NCBI RefSeq assembly: GCF_000016505.1
Contig: NC_009706.1
Coordinates: forward strand, 2,852,001-2,916,000
Source: Clostridium kluyveri DSM 555
GTDB lineage: Bacteria; Bacillota; Clostridia; Clostridiales; Clostridiaceae
Direction of reading: 5' to 3'
Length of the DNA: 64,000 bases
The position numbers and the translations under genes were made by a program. Of the stretch, positions 42,557-53,192 are shown one piece after another (the stretch's first letter is position 1; every line of letters begins with the position of its first letter). The notes under the pieces were generated by a model that worked only from the letters and a program-made list of their open reading frames with translations, was not told where the DNA came from and did not search any database.

Positions 42557-43282
42557 ATGATTGAATTAATTAACGTAACTAAAAGTTATAGTAAAAAAAT
42601 AAAAGCTGTGGATAGTATAAATCTTACTATAAATGATGGAGAAATATTTGGCTTTTTAGGACATAATGGAGCTGGAAAAACAACTACACTAAAAATGATA
42701 ACAGGTATATTACATCCTGATGAAGGGGATATAAGGCTTAATGGTATAAATATAAAAGACCAGCCTATAAAAGCTAAAATGGAGATTGGATATGTGCCTG
42801 ACAATCCTGATATGTTTTTAAGACTTAAAGGCATTGAATATTTAAATTTCATGTCAGATATGTATGAAGTTCCTTCAAGTATAAGAAATAAAAGAATTGA
42901 AGATTTATCCAGAAGACTTAACTTATATGACGAACTAGACGACAAAATTCAAAGTTATTCCCATGGAATGAGACAAAAAATCGTTTTAATAGGAGCTTTG
43001 ATTCATGAACCTCCTATTTGGGTATTAGATGAACCAATGACGGGACTTGATCCAAAGGCATCCTTTATACTTAAAGAAATGATGAGAGAACATACAAGTG
43101 CAGGAAAAACAGTATTTTTCTCTACACATGTTTTAGAAGTAGCAGAAAAAATTTGTGATAAAGTGGCTATTATAAATAAAGGCAGAATTTTATTCAGCGG
43201 TACCCTGAATGAAATGAGAGAACATTTCAAGGTTAACCAATCTCTTGAAAGTATGTTTTTGGAGCTTACAGAAAATGAATAA
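42557..43282 (+). CDS. ABC exporter ATP-binding protein
   Basis: 241 residues from the ATG at 42557; the preceding AAAGGA is its ribosome binding site, so the longer frame from 42539 is rejected. Walker A GHNGAGKTT, signature YSHGMRQKIVLIGAL, Walker B IWVLDEPMTGLDP and the switch His in FFSTHVLEVAE mark an exporter-type (DrrA/CcmA/YthP-like) ATPase. It overlaps the permease gene start by eight bases (ATGAATAA), so the two form one transporter. The exported substrate is unknown. Confidence 0.93.
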   Translation: MIELINVTKSYSKKIKAVDSINLTINDGEIFGFLGHNGAGKTTTLKMITGILHPDEGDIRLNGINIKDQPIKAKMEIGYVPDNPDMFLRLKGIEYLNFMSDMYEVPSSIRNKRIEDLSRRLNLYDELDDKIQSYSHGMRQKIVLIGALIHEPPIWVLDEPMTGLDPKASFILKEMMREHTSAGKTVFFSTHVLEVAEKICDKVAIINKGRILFSGTLNEMREHFKVNQSLESMFLELTENE

Positions 43283-44960
43283 ATATATTTCTCTTACAAA
43301 AGTATTTTTAAAAAATAGTTCCTCAAACTTTTTAAAAGATAAAAAGGGTTCTCTCTCAAAAACTATAAAACAACTGCTGCTTTACGCTGTAATAATACTT
43401 TCTCTACTCCCCCTTATTAGTATGTTTGGAATAGCAACTACATCCTCTTATGATATTTTAAAACCATTAAATCAAGAAGGTATAATTTTATCTGCTGCCA
43501 TGTCAATTTCAAGTGCTGTTATATTTACCTTTGGTATATTTTTTATAATGTCTGTATTTTATTTTTCTTCTGATGTTGATACCATTTTGGTATTGCCAGT
43601 TAAACCCTGGATAATCCTGATGTCGAAATTTACTATAGTTTTAATATATGAATATATTACTGAAATCGTAGTACTTATGCCCGTTATGGTGGCCTTTGGA
43701 GTAAAAAGCAGTGCAGGATTGATTTATTATATATATAGTATAATAATATTTTTAACTCTACCTATTGTACCTCTAATAATTGCAGGATTAATTACCATAT
43801 TGATTATGAGGTTCTCAGGCTTTACTAAAAACAAAGACCGCTTCAAAACCATAGCTCAAATATGCATTTTAATCTTTGTATTGGGTATAAATTTGATATT
43901 ACAGAAATTAGGAAAAGGATTTTCCAGTGGTGCAGATATGGCTAAACTTCTTGCTCAAGGAAATAATTCACTATTAAAATCCTCCTCTAAAATATTTATT
44001 AATATAAGATATGCTGTGGAATCACTTATAAGTGGCAGCAGTTTGACTGGAATATTAAATATGCTTTTATATTTATTAATTACAGCAATACTTCTAACAA
44101 TATTTATAATTTTTTCAGAAGCTTTTTATATAAAAGGTGTTATAGGAATGAATCAAATTCAAGCGAAGCATAAAGTACTAACTTCGTCTGAAATAACTAA
44201 AAAATCTGCTAAAAAATCTAAAGTATTAACCTATACAGTTAAAGAATTGAAAATTTTATTTAGAACACCTGTGTATTTTATGAACTGTGTAATTATGAAT
44301 TTTATATGGCCTTTATTTTTGATTATACCTTTGGTAAGTCAAAAAGATTTCATCAAAAATTTCATATATATGCGCAGATATTTTAATACAATAATATCAG
44401 ATAATGTAACACTTGGTATTTCTATATCCATAGTTTTTGGTGTATCTTTAATGCTTTCAATAATAAATCCTATTGGATGCACTGCAATTTCAAGAGAAGG
44501 GAAAAATATTTTTGTGAATAAATACATTCCTATGGACTATAAAAATCAATTGCTGTCCAAAGCACTGGCAGCTTTTATAATAAATTTTTCAGGCATTATG
44601 CTTATGATCTTTTTAATTACCATCATTGTAAGACCTACCTTACATATTTTCATTATAATGATTTTACTATCAGCCATAGGGACTATATTTTCAATTTTTT
44701 TAGGTATAATTATAGATCTTAATTATCCAAGACTCAACTGGGATAATGAACAAAGGGCAGTAAAACAAAATTTTAATGTTCTAGTAATCATGATTTTAGG
44801 TTCACTTATCACTGGAATAGTGATATTTTCCACCATACAACTCCATATACCTTTTCATATAATACTACCTTTAATTATTATAATATTTTCAATTATAGAT
44901 ATTGTATTATATAAAATAATAACTACAAGAGGAGTTAATCTTTATAAAAATATTCAATAA
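43275..44960 (+). CDS. ABC exporter permease
   Basis: 561 residues from the ATG at 43275, with GGAG twelve bases upstream. About twelve hydrophobic segments in two blocks (residues 30-280 and 330-560) separated by a hydrophilic loop (HKVLTSSEITKKSAKKSK). This resembles the YthQ/putative exporter permease group that pairs with DrrA-type ATPases. It may contain both halves of the membrane domain in one chain. A hairpin terminator follows. Confidence 0.85.
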   Translation: MNKYISLTKVFLKNSSSNFLKDKKGSLSKTIKQLLLYAVIILSLLPLISMFGIATTSSYDILKPLNQEGIILSAAMSISSAVIFTFGIFFIMSVFYFSSDVDTILVLPVKPWIILMSKFTIVLIYEYITEIVVLMPVMVAFGVKSSAGLIYYIYSIIIFLTLPIVPLIIAGLITILIMRFSGFTKNKDRFKTIAQICILIFVLGINLILQKLGKGFSSGADMAKLLAQGNNSLLKSSSKIFINIRYAVESLISGSSLTGILNMLLYLLITAILLTIFIIFSEAFYIKGVIGMNQIQAKHKVLTSSEITKKSAKKSKVLTYTVKELKILFRTPVYFMNCVIMNFIWPLFLIIPLVSQKDFIKNFIYMRRYFNTIISDNVTLGISISIVFGVSLMLSIINPIGCTAISREGKNIFVNKYIPMDYKNQLLSKALAAFIINFSGIMLMIFLITIIVRPTLHIFIIMILLSAIGTIFSIFLGIIIDLNYPRLNWDNEQRAVKQNFNVLVIMILGSLITGIVIFSTIQLHIPFHIILPLIIIIFSIIDIVLYKIITTRGVNLYKNIQ

Positions 44961-44988
44961 TCTGATACCACTTAAAATATACTCGAAT

Positions 44989-45036
44989 AAATAACAAGTT
45001 AACATGCTTACAAAGCATCATTAACTTGCTATTTAT
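44989..45036 (+). terminator. Terminator of the ABC exporter operon
   Basis: CAAGTTAA (44995-45002) and TTAACTTG (45021-45028), extended by AATA/TATT pairs, followed by TATTTTT. Confidence 0.7.
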
Positions 45037-45047
45037 TTTTCCATATT

Positions 45048-45719
45048 TTATTGAGGTAAAGACACATGATACCCAAAAGAATGCCATACTCCAAAGTTAT
45101 CTTTTACAGTTATGCCTCTTTGACCTCCTGATGCTGCATCAGTATAATAATTATACTTTTTTCCTACTGTATAATGGCCTTTATAATTACCTGAAAAAGT
45201 TACAGGTACAGCATCAAACTCTAATTCCATATCCGTTACTTTTAAAGCATTAGTTGTTTGGGTGGAATTGCCATAATTTGACTCAATAGTTTTTTGAACA
45301 ACACTTTCAGATTTCAGCATATTAATATCATTTTGCATAGCTGTTATGGTCTCTCCATAATTCGAGTATTCTGGGTCACAAACTAAAGGTATACATAAAC
45401 GCTGGCCAACTCTTAAATAATTTGGATCAATGCCTGGATTTGCTTCCAAAATACTTTCAACACTAACATTATATGCTTGTGCTATTTTATATAATGTATC
45501 ACCCGGTTGAAGTATTTTTGATGTATGATTTGGTGGACAAGTTGGTATGCATATAATTTGCCCTACTCTCAGATAATAGGGATCTATTCCCGGGTTTGAT
45601 GTCATTATTCCCTGGAGGCTAACCCCTAATCTGTATGCAATCCTGTTTAAAGTATCACCTGATTGTATGACATATGGATAATGAGTTGCAGGACACTGTC
45701 TATAGCAAGTGTACGGCAT
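45048..45719 (-). CDS. LysM-repeat protein, probable spore or cell-wall protein
   Basis: 223 residues with two LysM peptidoglycan-binding repeats: YVIQSGDTLNRIAYRLGVS...CIPT (residues 14-60) and KILQPGDTLYKIAQAYNVS...CIPL (residues 68-113). A linker follows, then a C-terminal domain of about 70 residues (DAVPVTFSGNYKGHYTVGKKYNY, GVWHSFGYHVSLP). No signal peptide is present, which points to a spore-associated protein made in the mother cell rather than a secreted one. The ATG at 45719 has an AAGGAA-like site. Confidence 0.8.
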   Translation of the reverse strand: MPYTCYRQCPATHYPYVIQSGDTLNRIAYRLGVSLQGIMTSNPGIDPYYLRVGQIICIPTCPPNHTSKILQPGDTLYKIAQAYNVSVESILEANPGIDPNYLRVGQRLCIPLVCDPEYSNYGETITAMQNDINMLKSESVVQKTIESNYGNSTQTTNALKVTDMELEFDAVPVTFSGNYKGHYTVGKKYNYYTDAASGGQRGITVKDNFGVWHSFGYHVSLPQ

Positions 45720-45807
45720 AAGAAGCTTTTCCTTTCCAATATATTTATTCCTATATATCCTATGTCTAAAAAATATACTTTGTTACAGTAAGCATTTAAT
45801 TATAAAA

Positions 45808-45836
45808 ATATAAGCACCGGGATACCAGTGCTTATA
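45808..45836 (-). terminator. Terminator of the DUF554 gene
   Basis: ATAAGCAC (transcript, 45835-45828) and GTGCTTAT (45817-45810), then ATTTTTATA. It lies about 140 bases after the stop codon; I see nothing else in the spacer 45720-45973. Confidence 0.65.
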
Positions 45837-45973
45837 AGGCAATAATGCGTTTTTAAGGGGTATAACATTATTCTATTTTTACTGTAAGTTTTATCTTACA
45901 TAATTACATTTTATAAACTATTTATGACAATATAGTGTCACATTAATTAACATTTTATAAAGGTAAAATTTAA

Positions 45974-46663
45974 TTATTGCACTAAGTTTAAAATTGCTTG
46001 ATAAAAAATTGGAATAAATATGGCGGGAAGCAAATTAGCAACTTTTATTTTTACTATGCCTAACAAATTAAATCCAAGACCTATTATTAAAAGACTTCCC
46101 ACTGCAGTCATATCCGTAATCACAGATTGAATTAAAATTGTTTTTAATCCAAAGGCAGCAATAGTTATAATTCCCTGATAAATCAAAACAGAAATAGAAG
46201 AAATCATTACGCCAATACCTAGAGAAGAAGAAAAAATTATTGATGTTATACCATCTAACATGGATTTTGCAAAAAGTATTTTATTATTCCCTTCAAGTCC
46301 ACTTTCAAGTGAACCTACTATGGCCATTGAACCTACACAGAATAAAAGACTTGCAGTAACAAAACCCTCTGAAATTTTTACATTCTTGTTTTTAAATTTA
46401 TCTTCAATTTTATTTCCAAGCCTTTCAATACCATTATCAATATCTATAATTTCTCCTATAAATCCTCCTATAACCATAGAGGTTATAATTAATACAACAT
46501 TAGAACTTTTAACAACACCTAATATTCCTATGTAAATTATACAAAGTGATACCCCTTGGATAATCGTATTACTTACTTTTTCAGATATACCTCCTTTAAA
46601 TAAGAGTCCAACTAAACTACCCCCAACAATAGCTATAAAATTTACAATGGTTCCAATTAACAC
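45974..46663 (-). CDS. DUF554 family membrane protein
   Basis: 229 residues, six to seven membrane segments. The family N-terminus GTIVNFIAIVGGSLVGLLFKGGISEK and the motifs SMVIGGFIGEIIDIDNGIERLG and FCVGSMAIVGSLESGL match the YdfK/YqgA (DUF554) group of putative transporters. Function is not established for the family. The ATG at 46663 follows GGGGG. Monocistronic. Confidence 0.85.
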   Translation of the reverse strand: MLIGTIVNFIAIVGGSLVGLLFKGGISEKVSNTIIQGVSLCIIYIGILGVVKSSNVVLIITSMVIGGFIGEIIDIDNGIERLGNKIEDKFKNKNVKISEGFVTASLLFCVGSMAIVGSLESGLEGNNKILFAKSMLDGITSIIFSSSLGIGVMISSISVLIYQGIITIAAFGLKTILIQSVITDMTAVGSLLIIGLGFNLLGIVKIKVANLLPAIFIPIFYQAILNLVQ

Positions 46664-46796
46664 CCAACATCCCCCTTTCTAAATTTATCAAAATAAATCA
46701 ATCCTGAAAATTATATCATACACTCCATATTTTAGATACATTTTTACAAAATAAAAGAGACAAGCCTAGAGCTTACCTCTTTCAAGTAACACCATA

Positions 46797-48509
46797 TCAT
46801 ATTTTAAACTTTTGTACTATCTGGTTGAGATTTTGTGTAACTTCCGACTGGCTTTGGGCTGTTAATGCTACCTGTTCCATTTCTCTTGTGGTTCCATTTA
46901 TTCTATCCCTTATCATTTCTATACTTTCACTGGATTTCTGGGCGGTTGATGCCATATTTTGTACTGCATCACTTACCTGATTTATTGTAGCTGCAAGTTC
47001 TTCGGACATAGATGCTATATCTTCAGACATCTTATTTACAAAGTCAGAATCATTGTAATATTTATTTCCTATATTTTCTAGTTCTGTAAACTGAGGATTT
47101 ACATTTTCATTTATAAATTTCAATACTTGATTGCCATTTTCAGATAAATTTTTAAAGGCCTCCTGAACCTTTACAATAGTATCTTGAATACCTGTTACTG
47201 CCTGTGAAGACTGTTCTGCAAGTTTTCGTACTTCTTCTGCAACCACCGCAAAACCTCTTCCCTGTTCTCCTGCCCTGGCTGCTTCTATAGCTGCATTTAA
47301 AGCAAGTAAATTTGTCTGTTCTGATATACCCAAAATAGTGTCTGCCATAACCCTTATGTTATCTACTACTTTTCCATCTTTAATTGATTGTACCATATTT
47401 TCCCTATTTTCTTTATATAGATTTCTCACTTCTTCAAGGGACGCTCTACCATTTTTTTGCACTTCCATAGCTCTCTGTTTGGATTGATTGGCATTATTAC
47501 TCCCCTCTGTAGCTTTTTCAGATAATTCATTTATACTAGAATCTACTTCCTCTACAGAAGCAGTTATCTCTTCTGAAGAAGCACTTGTCTCCTGAACTCC
47601 ACCATATATATTATTTACTTCATTATCTATATCTCTAATTTTTGTAGACACCTCTTCTATAGTTGCATAAAGTTGTTCACTAGATGCGCTCATATCCTGA
47701 GTATTTTCTATAATAGTTCTAAGGAGATGATTCACATTTCCCTGTGCTGTATTTAATGCAACTCCTATATCAGCAAACTCGCCACCCTTTTTTATAATTA
47801 TGGGTGTAGAAAAATCATATACAGCCAATCTCTGGGCAAGAAATTTTATTTTCATCAAAGAGCCTATAACATCAATCGACATGGCTATGCCAAGGCCCAC
47901 AGCGATCAATAATCCTATGATAATTAATACTATCATAATTTTATTTGTCCTTACATATGTTGAATTAGTATCTAAATTAAATTCTTTCGCCTGATTAAGA
48001 TTCTTAGTTATAAGTTTATCTAGATTGGAAATCATCAAGTCTGTTGTGAGAAGAAACTGCTTATATTGTTCACCTGCCTTTTCCAAATTTCCTTCATCCA
48101 CAAATCCTATAATATTTTCCTTTAAGGATTTATAAGTTTTAAACTGTGATTTATATGTATTCCATATCTGTTTTTGCGTTTCATCCATTGAAAGCTTTTC
48201 ATAAGATACTACATATTTTTCAGTTTCATTATCATTAGTCTCAATATCATTTTTTAAGTAATTTTTTCTGGATTCATCTTTTACATAGATAAGTTCTATA
48301 ATATTACTTTTACATTGGATTAAATTTTTATTCATATCTGTTAACATATATGTACCAAGCAGTTCGTTATTATACATACTCTTAGAATTCATATTCATTG
48401 TTCTTAAAGAAAGCGTTCCTATAATACCAACTACCCCTATTAACACAGCTACAATAATAAATGATACGATTAGTTTTACTTTTATTTTAAGATTTCTTAA
48501 AAAGTTCAT
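46797..48509 (-). CDS. Methyl-accepting chemotaxis protein with 4-helix-bundle sensor
   Basis: 570 residues. Membrane helix at residues 9-32, a four-helix-bundle ligand-binding domain (residues 33-190), second membrane helix near 192-212 ([21 protein letters not shown]), HAMP domain and signalling hairpin with the tip [20 protein letters not shown]. The cytoplasmic half closely resembles that of the receptor at 7871. GGGGAGG precedes the ATG at 48509. A seven-codon open frame with its own AGGAGG lies in the leader. Confidence 0.93.
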   Translation of the reverse strand: MNFLRNLKIKVKLIVSFIIVAVLIGVVGIIGTLSLRTMNMNSKSMYNNELLGTYMLTDMNKNLIQCKSNIIELIYVKDESRKNYLKNDIETNDNETEKYVVSYEKLSMDETQKQIWNTYKSQFKTYKSLKENIIGFVDEGNLEKAGEQYKQFLLTTDLMISNLDKLITKNLNQAKEFNLDTNSTYVRTNKIMIVLIIIGLLIAVGLGIAMSIDVIGSLMKIKFLAQRLAVYDFSTPIIIKKGGEFADIGVALNTAQGNVNHLLRTIIENTQDMSASSEQLYATIEEVSTKIRDIDNEVNNIYGGVQETSASSEEITASVEEVDSSINELSEKATEGSNNANQSKQRAMEVQKNGRASLEEVRNLYKENRENMVQSIKDGKVVDNIRVMADTILGISEQTNLLALNAAIEAARAGEQGRGFAVVAEEVRKLAEQSSQAVTGIQDTIVKVQEAFKNLSENGNQVLKFINENVNPQFTELENIGNKYYNDSDFVNKMSEDIASMSEELAATINQVSDAVQNMASTAQKSSESIEMIRDRINGTTREMEQVALTAQSQSEVTQNLNQIVQKFKI

Positions 48510-48574
48510 TATATTTCCTCCCCAATTTACATGTTTAAATTTTATAAGAACAGTTCATATACTTACCCCTGCAA

Positions 48575-48595
48575 TTACATTTCTCGTCTTGACAT
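48575..48595 (-). CDS. Possible short leader peptide before the chemoreceptor gene
   Basis: ATG at 48595-48593 with AGGAGG nine bases upstream, six codons (MSRREM), TAA at 48577-48575. The ribosome binding site is as good as that of the chemoreceptor itself, but so short a frame could arise by chance. Confidence 0.25.
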   Translation of the reverse strand: MSRREM

Positions 48596-48668
48596 TAATA
48601 TAATCCTCCTTTTAAAATTTGTTATAATCTATTTCAAATTTTATATATAATAGTTATCTCGTCCAAAA

Positions 48669-50370
48669 CTACAATTTATTTCTACAAAATTTTGTAGTTA
48701 TCAGTAAATTTTCTAATTCTTTTTGTGAAAGAGGTTTGCTGAAATAATAACCTTGAATTATATTACAGCCTAAATTATTAAGAATATCCACTTGTGCCTT
48801 AGTCTCCACACCTTCCACGATTATTCTGCAATTTAAAGATTTCGATAAATCAACTATACTTCTAATTAAAATCTTATTTTTTTCATACTGTATATTATCT
48901 ACAAATAATTTATCTATTTTTAATGTACTTACAGGCAGTGAAACTAAATAACTTAAGGAGGAATACCTTGTCCCAAAATCGTCAAGGGCAATATTTATAT
49001 TGCTTTCAACAAGCTGATTAAATACTTTTATACTATTATCAGACATTTCTAATAAAGTCCCCTCTGTTATTTCTAATTCGAGTAAAGAAGGAGGAACATC
49101 ATATTTTGTACAAAAGGCTAATACCTTATTCTTAAAGTCACTCTTCTTTAATTGAACAGGAGATATATTTACAGCAACACTATCTAACTGAATTCCTTTT
49201 TCTTTCCAGTTATGTATTGTATATATTACTTTATCCAAAACCCAATTTCCTATTTCAACTATATATCCATTCTTTTCTATAATAGGTATGAATTCTTCTG
49301 GAGAAACCCTTCCTAGTTTTTTATTATTCCATCTTAAAAGAGCTTCAACTCCTATAATTTTATTACTTAAGATATCAACTTGTGGTTGATAATAAACTTC
49401 TAATTCATTATTAAAGATGGAATTTTTTAATTCATTTTCTATTAAAATTCTTCTGCAATAAATATCAAATACTTGTTTATCAAAAAAAGCATATGGATTT
49501 TTTCCCTTTTCTTTAAAACTGTTCATTGCAAAATAACAATATTTTAATAATTCATGACCTTCTGATCCATGCTCAGGAAAAATTGATATTCCTATATTAA
49601 CTTCTATGTAAATTTTATAATCCATTATTTTAAAAGGTTCTTGAAAACATCTATGTATTTTATTACATATTTTTTTCACATCCTTTATGGTATTAAACTC
49701 AGAAACTAATATTGCAAATTCATCTTCTCCCACTTTCCCTAATTCACCATATTTATCAAGAATTCTAATGATTGATTGAGAAAATAACATTAAAATTATA
49801 TTCCCTATATTGTGACCTAAAATAGTATTTAAGCTTTTAAAATTATCAAATATTAATATAGATAATTGCTGCCCTGCTATTATGTAGCTTGGCCATATTT
49901 AAGGAATACTCTATTTTTTTCAGAAAAAATGCTCTATCAGATACTTTAATGATTTCATCCCAATTTTCGCTTAATTTATTTTCACTAATTTCTGACATTA
50001 TGCCGGAAAATAATCTACAACATTCGGATTCACTTTTTGACATTTTACCTTTAATTAGAACCCAAGCTAAATTTTTATTTTTCAATCTGAAAGCGCTCTG
50101 ATAAAATGGTTCATTCCCATTAATATATTCATATAGCTCTCTTATTACTAATGCTTTATCTTTCCCATAAGCTATATTATCAATAAATTCATACATAGTT
50201 GTTATACCCAGTAAGTCATTTTCAACAATTTTTTTGATATTTTCAGATATGAATATTTTACCGGTATCTATATTCCATTCCCATATACCATAATCTGCAC
50301 CATTTAATGCACGTCTACAAATTTCACTACATTCCATTTTTGGGGAATAATATTTCTTAAGTTTATCCAT
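48669..50370 (-). pseudogene. PAS-GGDEF-EAL cyclic-di-GMP protein split by one frameshift
   Basis: Residues 1-174 from the ATG at 50370 form a PAS-like sensor (GIWEWNIDTGKIFISENI) and the start of a GGDEF domain (RAAIIYINI), then stop. One base further the frame continues DNFKSLNTILGHNIGNIIL and joins MLFSQSIIRILDKY, with GEDEF (the GGDEF signature variant) in GKVGEDEFAIL. A complete EAL domain follows (VEALLRWNN, VAVNISPVQL, ALDDFGTRYSS, KIDKLFVDN, IVEGVETKAQ). An extra T in the run at 49848-49850 explains the break; the repaired protein has about 567 residues. The EAL part could still be made from the ATG at 49790. A sequencing error cannot be excluded. Confidence 0.82.
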
Positions 50371-50823
50371 ATTGACATCCTTTTATCTTTCTTAATATTA
50401 AAATATTAAATTATGCTTATATAAGGTAACTTAAATTTCCTATATTCTACATTTCCATCATTTATTAAAATATCAATTGACACAAAATAAATATTATGTA
50501 CTATTTAGAATATATATGCATAATTTTACTAGTTATAATATTACATTTTTATAAAAAACATAAAATATATTATCAAAATAATTTATTTTTTAGTTCAAAA
50601 TGACAAATTATTATACAATGTTTGCATTTTTTTACAAAATGTATTATAATTAAACTATACATAATATTTATTTTGTCTTATTGTTATGGTATAAATATAC
50701 TGTTTTTATAAAAGATACTATTGGCTATATTATTTAGGGTCATTAAAACATACTGAATAAATCCTATATCTAGGCTTGTAAACTTTAATTAACATGCTAA
50801 AAATTATCATAATAAAAACGAAA

Positions 50824-50843
50824 GCTCTGGAATCAACCAGAGC
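50824..50843 (-). terminator. Terminator of the azlCD operon
   Basis: GCTCTGG and CCAGAGC (50824-50830, 50837-50843) followed on the minus strand by TTTCGTTTTTATT. The remaining spacer 50371-51085 is AT-rich; a TTGACA on the plus strand at 50475-50480 has no gene behind it and I see no coding signal. Confidence 0.65.
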
Positions 50844-51085
50844 CTTTTATCTAAAAGTTTCTCACTAGTATAAATCATACTTTAATTTCATCTTGTATAC
50901 TATATTATATACTGCACTTTTATAAATAGTTACAACTTTAATACAAATTCTTAAAATAAATTTATTTTTACCCGAAAACTAGAAGTGGCAAATCCACTCA
51001 TCTTTTTCAAAATGGAAGAAACTTCACCTGAGCCCTGAAATCACTGGATTTAGAAGTTAATCATATAAAACTCTACTATTTAAAA

Positions 51086-51421
51086 TCATATAAATATAAC
51101 TTGTACAGCAACCATATATACGATTGTTCCACTCAATATACTGATTAAATTATTACGCTTCCATATATGTAAGATTGCCACTGTAATAATTCCAATAGCT
51201 TCTGGAATCCCAAAAGGGAATGCATGTAAACTAACATTTCTCAAACAATAAATTATAAGCATAGCCATAATGGCAGGGGGTAAATAATTTCCTATATATA
51301 ATATATATTTAGGTGTTACTTTATCTTTTCCCCAAAAAATAAATGGCATCAATCTTGTCCCAAACGTAATAACTGCCATAATCAATATTGCCACTATAGT
51401 ATATTCATTGTTAATATTCAT
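51086..51421 (-). CDS. azlD: Branched-chain amino acid exporter, small subunit
   Basis: 111 residues, four hydrophobic segments, AzlD family (AVITFGTRLMPFIFWGK, YIGNYLPPAIMAMLIIYCL). AzlC and AzlD together export branched-chain amino acids or analogues such as azaleucine. Its start overlaps azlC by eleven bases. Confidence 0.9.
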   Translation of the reverse strand: MNINNEYTIVAILIMAVITFGTRLMPFIFWGKDKVTPKYILYIGNYLPPAIMAMLIIYCLRNVSLHAFPFGIPEAIGIITVAILHIWKRNNLISILSGTIVYMVAVQVIFI

Positions 51422-52130
51422 TATTTAAATCACCTTCATTCTGTTCAAAATTTTTTCCATCTATTTGTTTGTGAAATATAGTAAGGGTTAAAAGTATAAT
51501 TAACATGGAAGGAAGAATTAAATTATTATTGCCAAATATTAAAATTGAAAAAATAGCAGCACAAATTCCAATTAATGCTGGAGCATGAGTTTTATAAGTA
51601 CGCCATTGTTCTATAAAGATTACCACAAATAAGGCTGTCATTGCGAAATCAATTCCCTTGGTATTAAATTTTATCAATGAACCTGCAAGTGATCCAACAA
51701 TTGTACCTATTATCCAGTATATTTGATTAAAGAAGGCAATACAAAATAAAAACCAATTACTATTAATGCCCTCAGGGGGTTTTGCGGAACACAATAAAGA
51801 ATATGTTTCATCCGTAAGCGAAAAAATCATATACATTTTTTTCTTTCCCATATCTTTAAACTTATCTATAAATGATAATCCATAAAAAACATGTCTAATA
51901 TTTACAAATAAAGTCATCAATGCTATTTGTATGAAACCTATTCCACTTGTTAACAAATTAATAGCTATAAATTGCATAGAACCTGCATATACTGCTATAC
52001 TCATAAAAATTGCCCACCAGAAATTATATCCAGATTTTTCAAACAATAATCCAAATGCTATACCTACTGAAAGATATCCTAACATAACTGGTATTGTGGC
52101 CAAAAATGCAGCTTTAATTACTTTTTTCAT
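51411..52130 (-). CDS. azlC: Branched-chain amino acid exporter, large subunit
   Basis: 239 residues from the ATG at 52130, with GGGG upstream; the frame to 52154 lacks a site. AzlC family: PVMLGYLSVGIAFGLLFEKSG, SIAVYAGSMQFIAINLL, LFVNIRHVFYGLSF. Six to eight membrane segments. It forms an operon with azlD and is divergent from an XRE-cupin regulator, the usual arrangement for control of such exporters. Confidence 0.92.
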   Translation of the reverse strand: MKKVIKAAFLATIPVMLGYLSVGIAFGLLFEKSGYNFWWAIFMSIAVYAGSMQFIAINLLTSGIGFIQIALMTLFVNIRHVFYGLSFIDKFKDMGKKKMYMIFSLTDETYSLLCSAKPPEGINSNWFLFCIAFFNQIYWIIGTIVGSLAGSLIKFNTKGIDFAMTALFVVIFIEQWRTYKTHAPALIGICAAIFSILIFGNNNLILPSMLIILLTLTIFHKQIDGKNFEQNEGDLNNEY

Positions 52131-52251
52131 ATAAGCATCCCCTTTTATCGTCATTTATTATGTTATAATATAATAAAATATGCTATTATATAATTATATT
52201 ATAAATAATATTTTTTTACAATATAGCATAATTCTATCTAAGGAGATATTC

Positions 52252-52806
52252 ATGGAAGATATAAAATCAATAATTGGTATAAATTTAAAAAATATAAGAA
52301 AAAAAAGGCAGCTTACCCTAGAAATGCTTTCTAAACTTACCAATGTGAGCATAAGTATGTTAGGAGAAATAGAACGGGGAATTACAAATCCTACTATTAC
52401 AGTATTGTGGAAAATAGCCGATGGTCTTAAAATTCCTTTCACAGATTTAATAAACGAAGAAAAACCCCCAATTTCTGTAGTCTATAATAGTGATGCTAAA
52501 ACTATTATTAATGAATCAGGATTCAAATTGTTTTCATTATTTAATTTTGACCCTATAAAAAAAATAGAACTATACTATAAAATTTTAGAGGTTGGTTCAT
52601 CCTATGAATCTAAAGGTCACACTGTTGGAATAGAAGAATATATAATGATTTGCAATGGAATAATGAATTTACAAATTGGCGATAAAAACTATATTTTATC
52701 CAAAGGAGATTCAATTAATTTTAAAGGAAATATATATCATCGCTATAAAAATGAAGGTGAATTACCATTGAGGGCATATATGCTTTTATATTATGGAGTT
52801 AATTAA
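52252..52806 (+). CDS. XRE-family regulator with C-terminal cupin domain
   Basis: 184 residues from the ATG at 52252 (AAGGAGA site). An N-terminal helix-turn-helix (NLKNIRKKRQLTLEMLSKLTNVSISMLGEIERG) is followed by a linker and a cupin sensor (SKGHTVGIEEYIMICNGIMNLQIG, KGDSINFKGNIYHRYKN). It is divergent from azlCD, 120 bases apart, and probably controls that exporter in response to an amino acid or related ligand bound by the cupin. Confidence 0.9.
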   Translation: MEDIKSIIGINLKNIRKKRQLTLEMLSKLTNVSISMLGEIERGITNPTITVLWKIADGLKIPFTDLINEEKPPISVVYNSDAKTIINESGFKLFSLFNFDPIKKIELYYKILEVGSSYESKGHTVGIEEYIMICNGIMNLQIGDKNYILSKGDSINFKGNIYHRYKNEGELPLRAYMLLYYGVN

Positions 52807-52958
52807 ATGTCTGATAATTATTCGTTTTGTTTTAAATATTATATAGTTAATTAGATGATAGTCAATCCCTCCATATATTAGCTCATAACTATATTATTTA
52901 TTATAATTACATATACTAAGCTTATGTTATAACAATTAAAATTAACGGAGGCGATAAA

Positions 52959-53183
52959 ATGTCTGATACTAGTAAAATGGTAAAACAAATTTTAAATAAT
53001 CAGGAAAACTTTCAAAAAATACAGGAAAAAATCCAAGAAGATATTAATTTAATTAAAATACAACAGAAAGAACAGGAGGAAATATTATTTTCCCTCAAAT
53101 CCACTTCACCACAATTTTATAGTCCTCCTGCAGCTAATTTGGCACATAAAAACTATTTTTACTCTATAGCCCCAAAACAATAG
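52959..53183 (+). CDS. Small coiled-coil protein (74 aa, unknown)
   Basis: Strong GGAGG site eight bases before the ATG. Residues 8-45 (VKQILNNQENFQKIQEKIQE and onward) form a probable coiled coil; the tail is Pro/Ser/Tyr rich (TSPQFYSPPAANLAHKNYF). I do not recognise a family. It lies just before a structured RNA and could be a small spore or regulatory protein. Confidence 0.6.
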   Translation: MSDTSKMVKQILNNQENFQKIQEKIQEDINLIKIQQKEQEEILFSLKSTSPQFYSPPAANLAHKNYFYSIAPKQ

Positions 53184-53192
53184 TAATTATCA

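Noticed and set aside
50475-50480. Plus-strand promoter in the 50.4-51.1 kb spacer
   Set aside because: TTGACA is present but the -10 region is poor and no gene or structured RNA follows before the opposite-strand azlD terminator.
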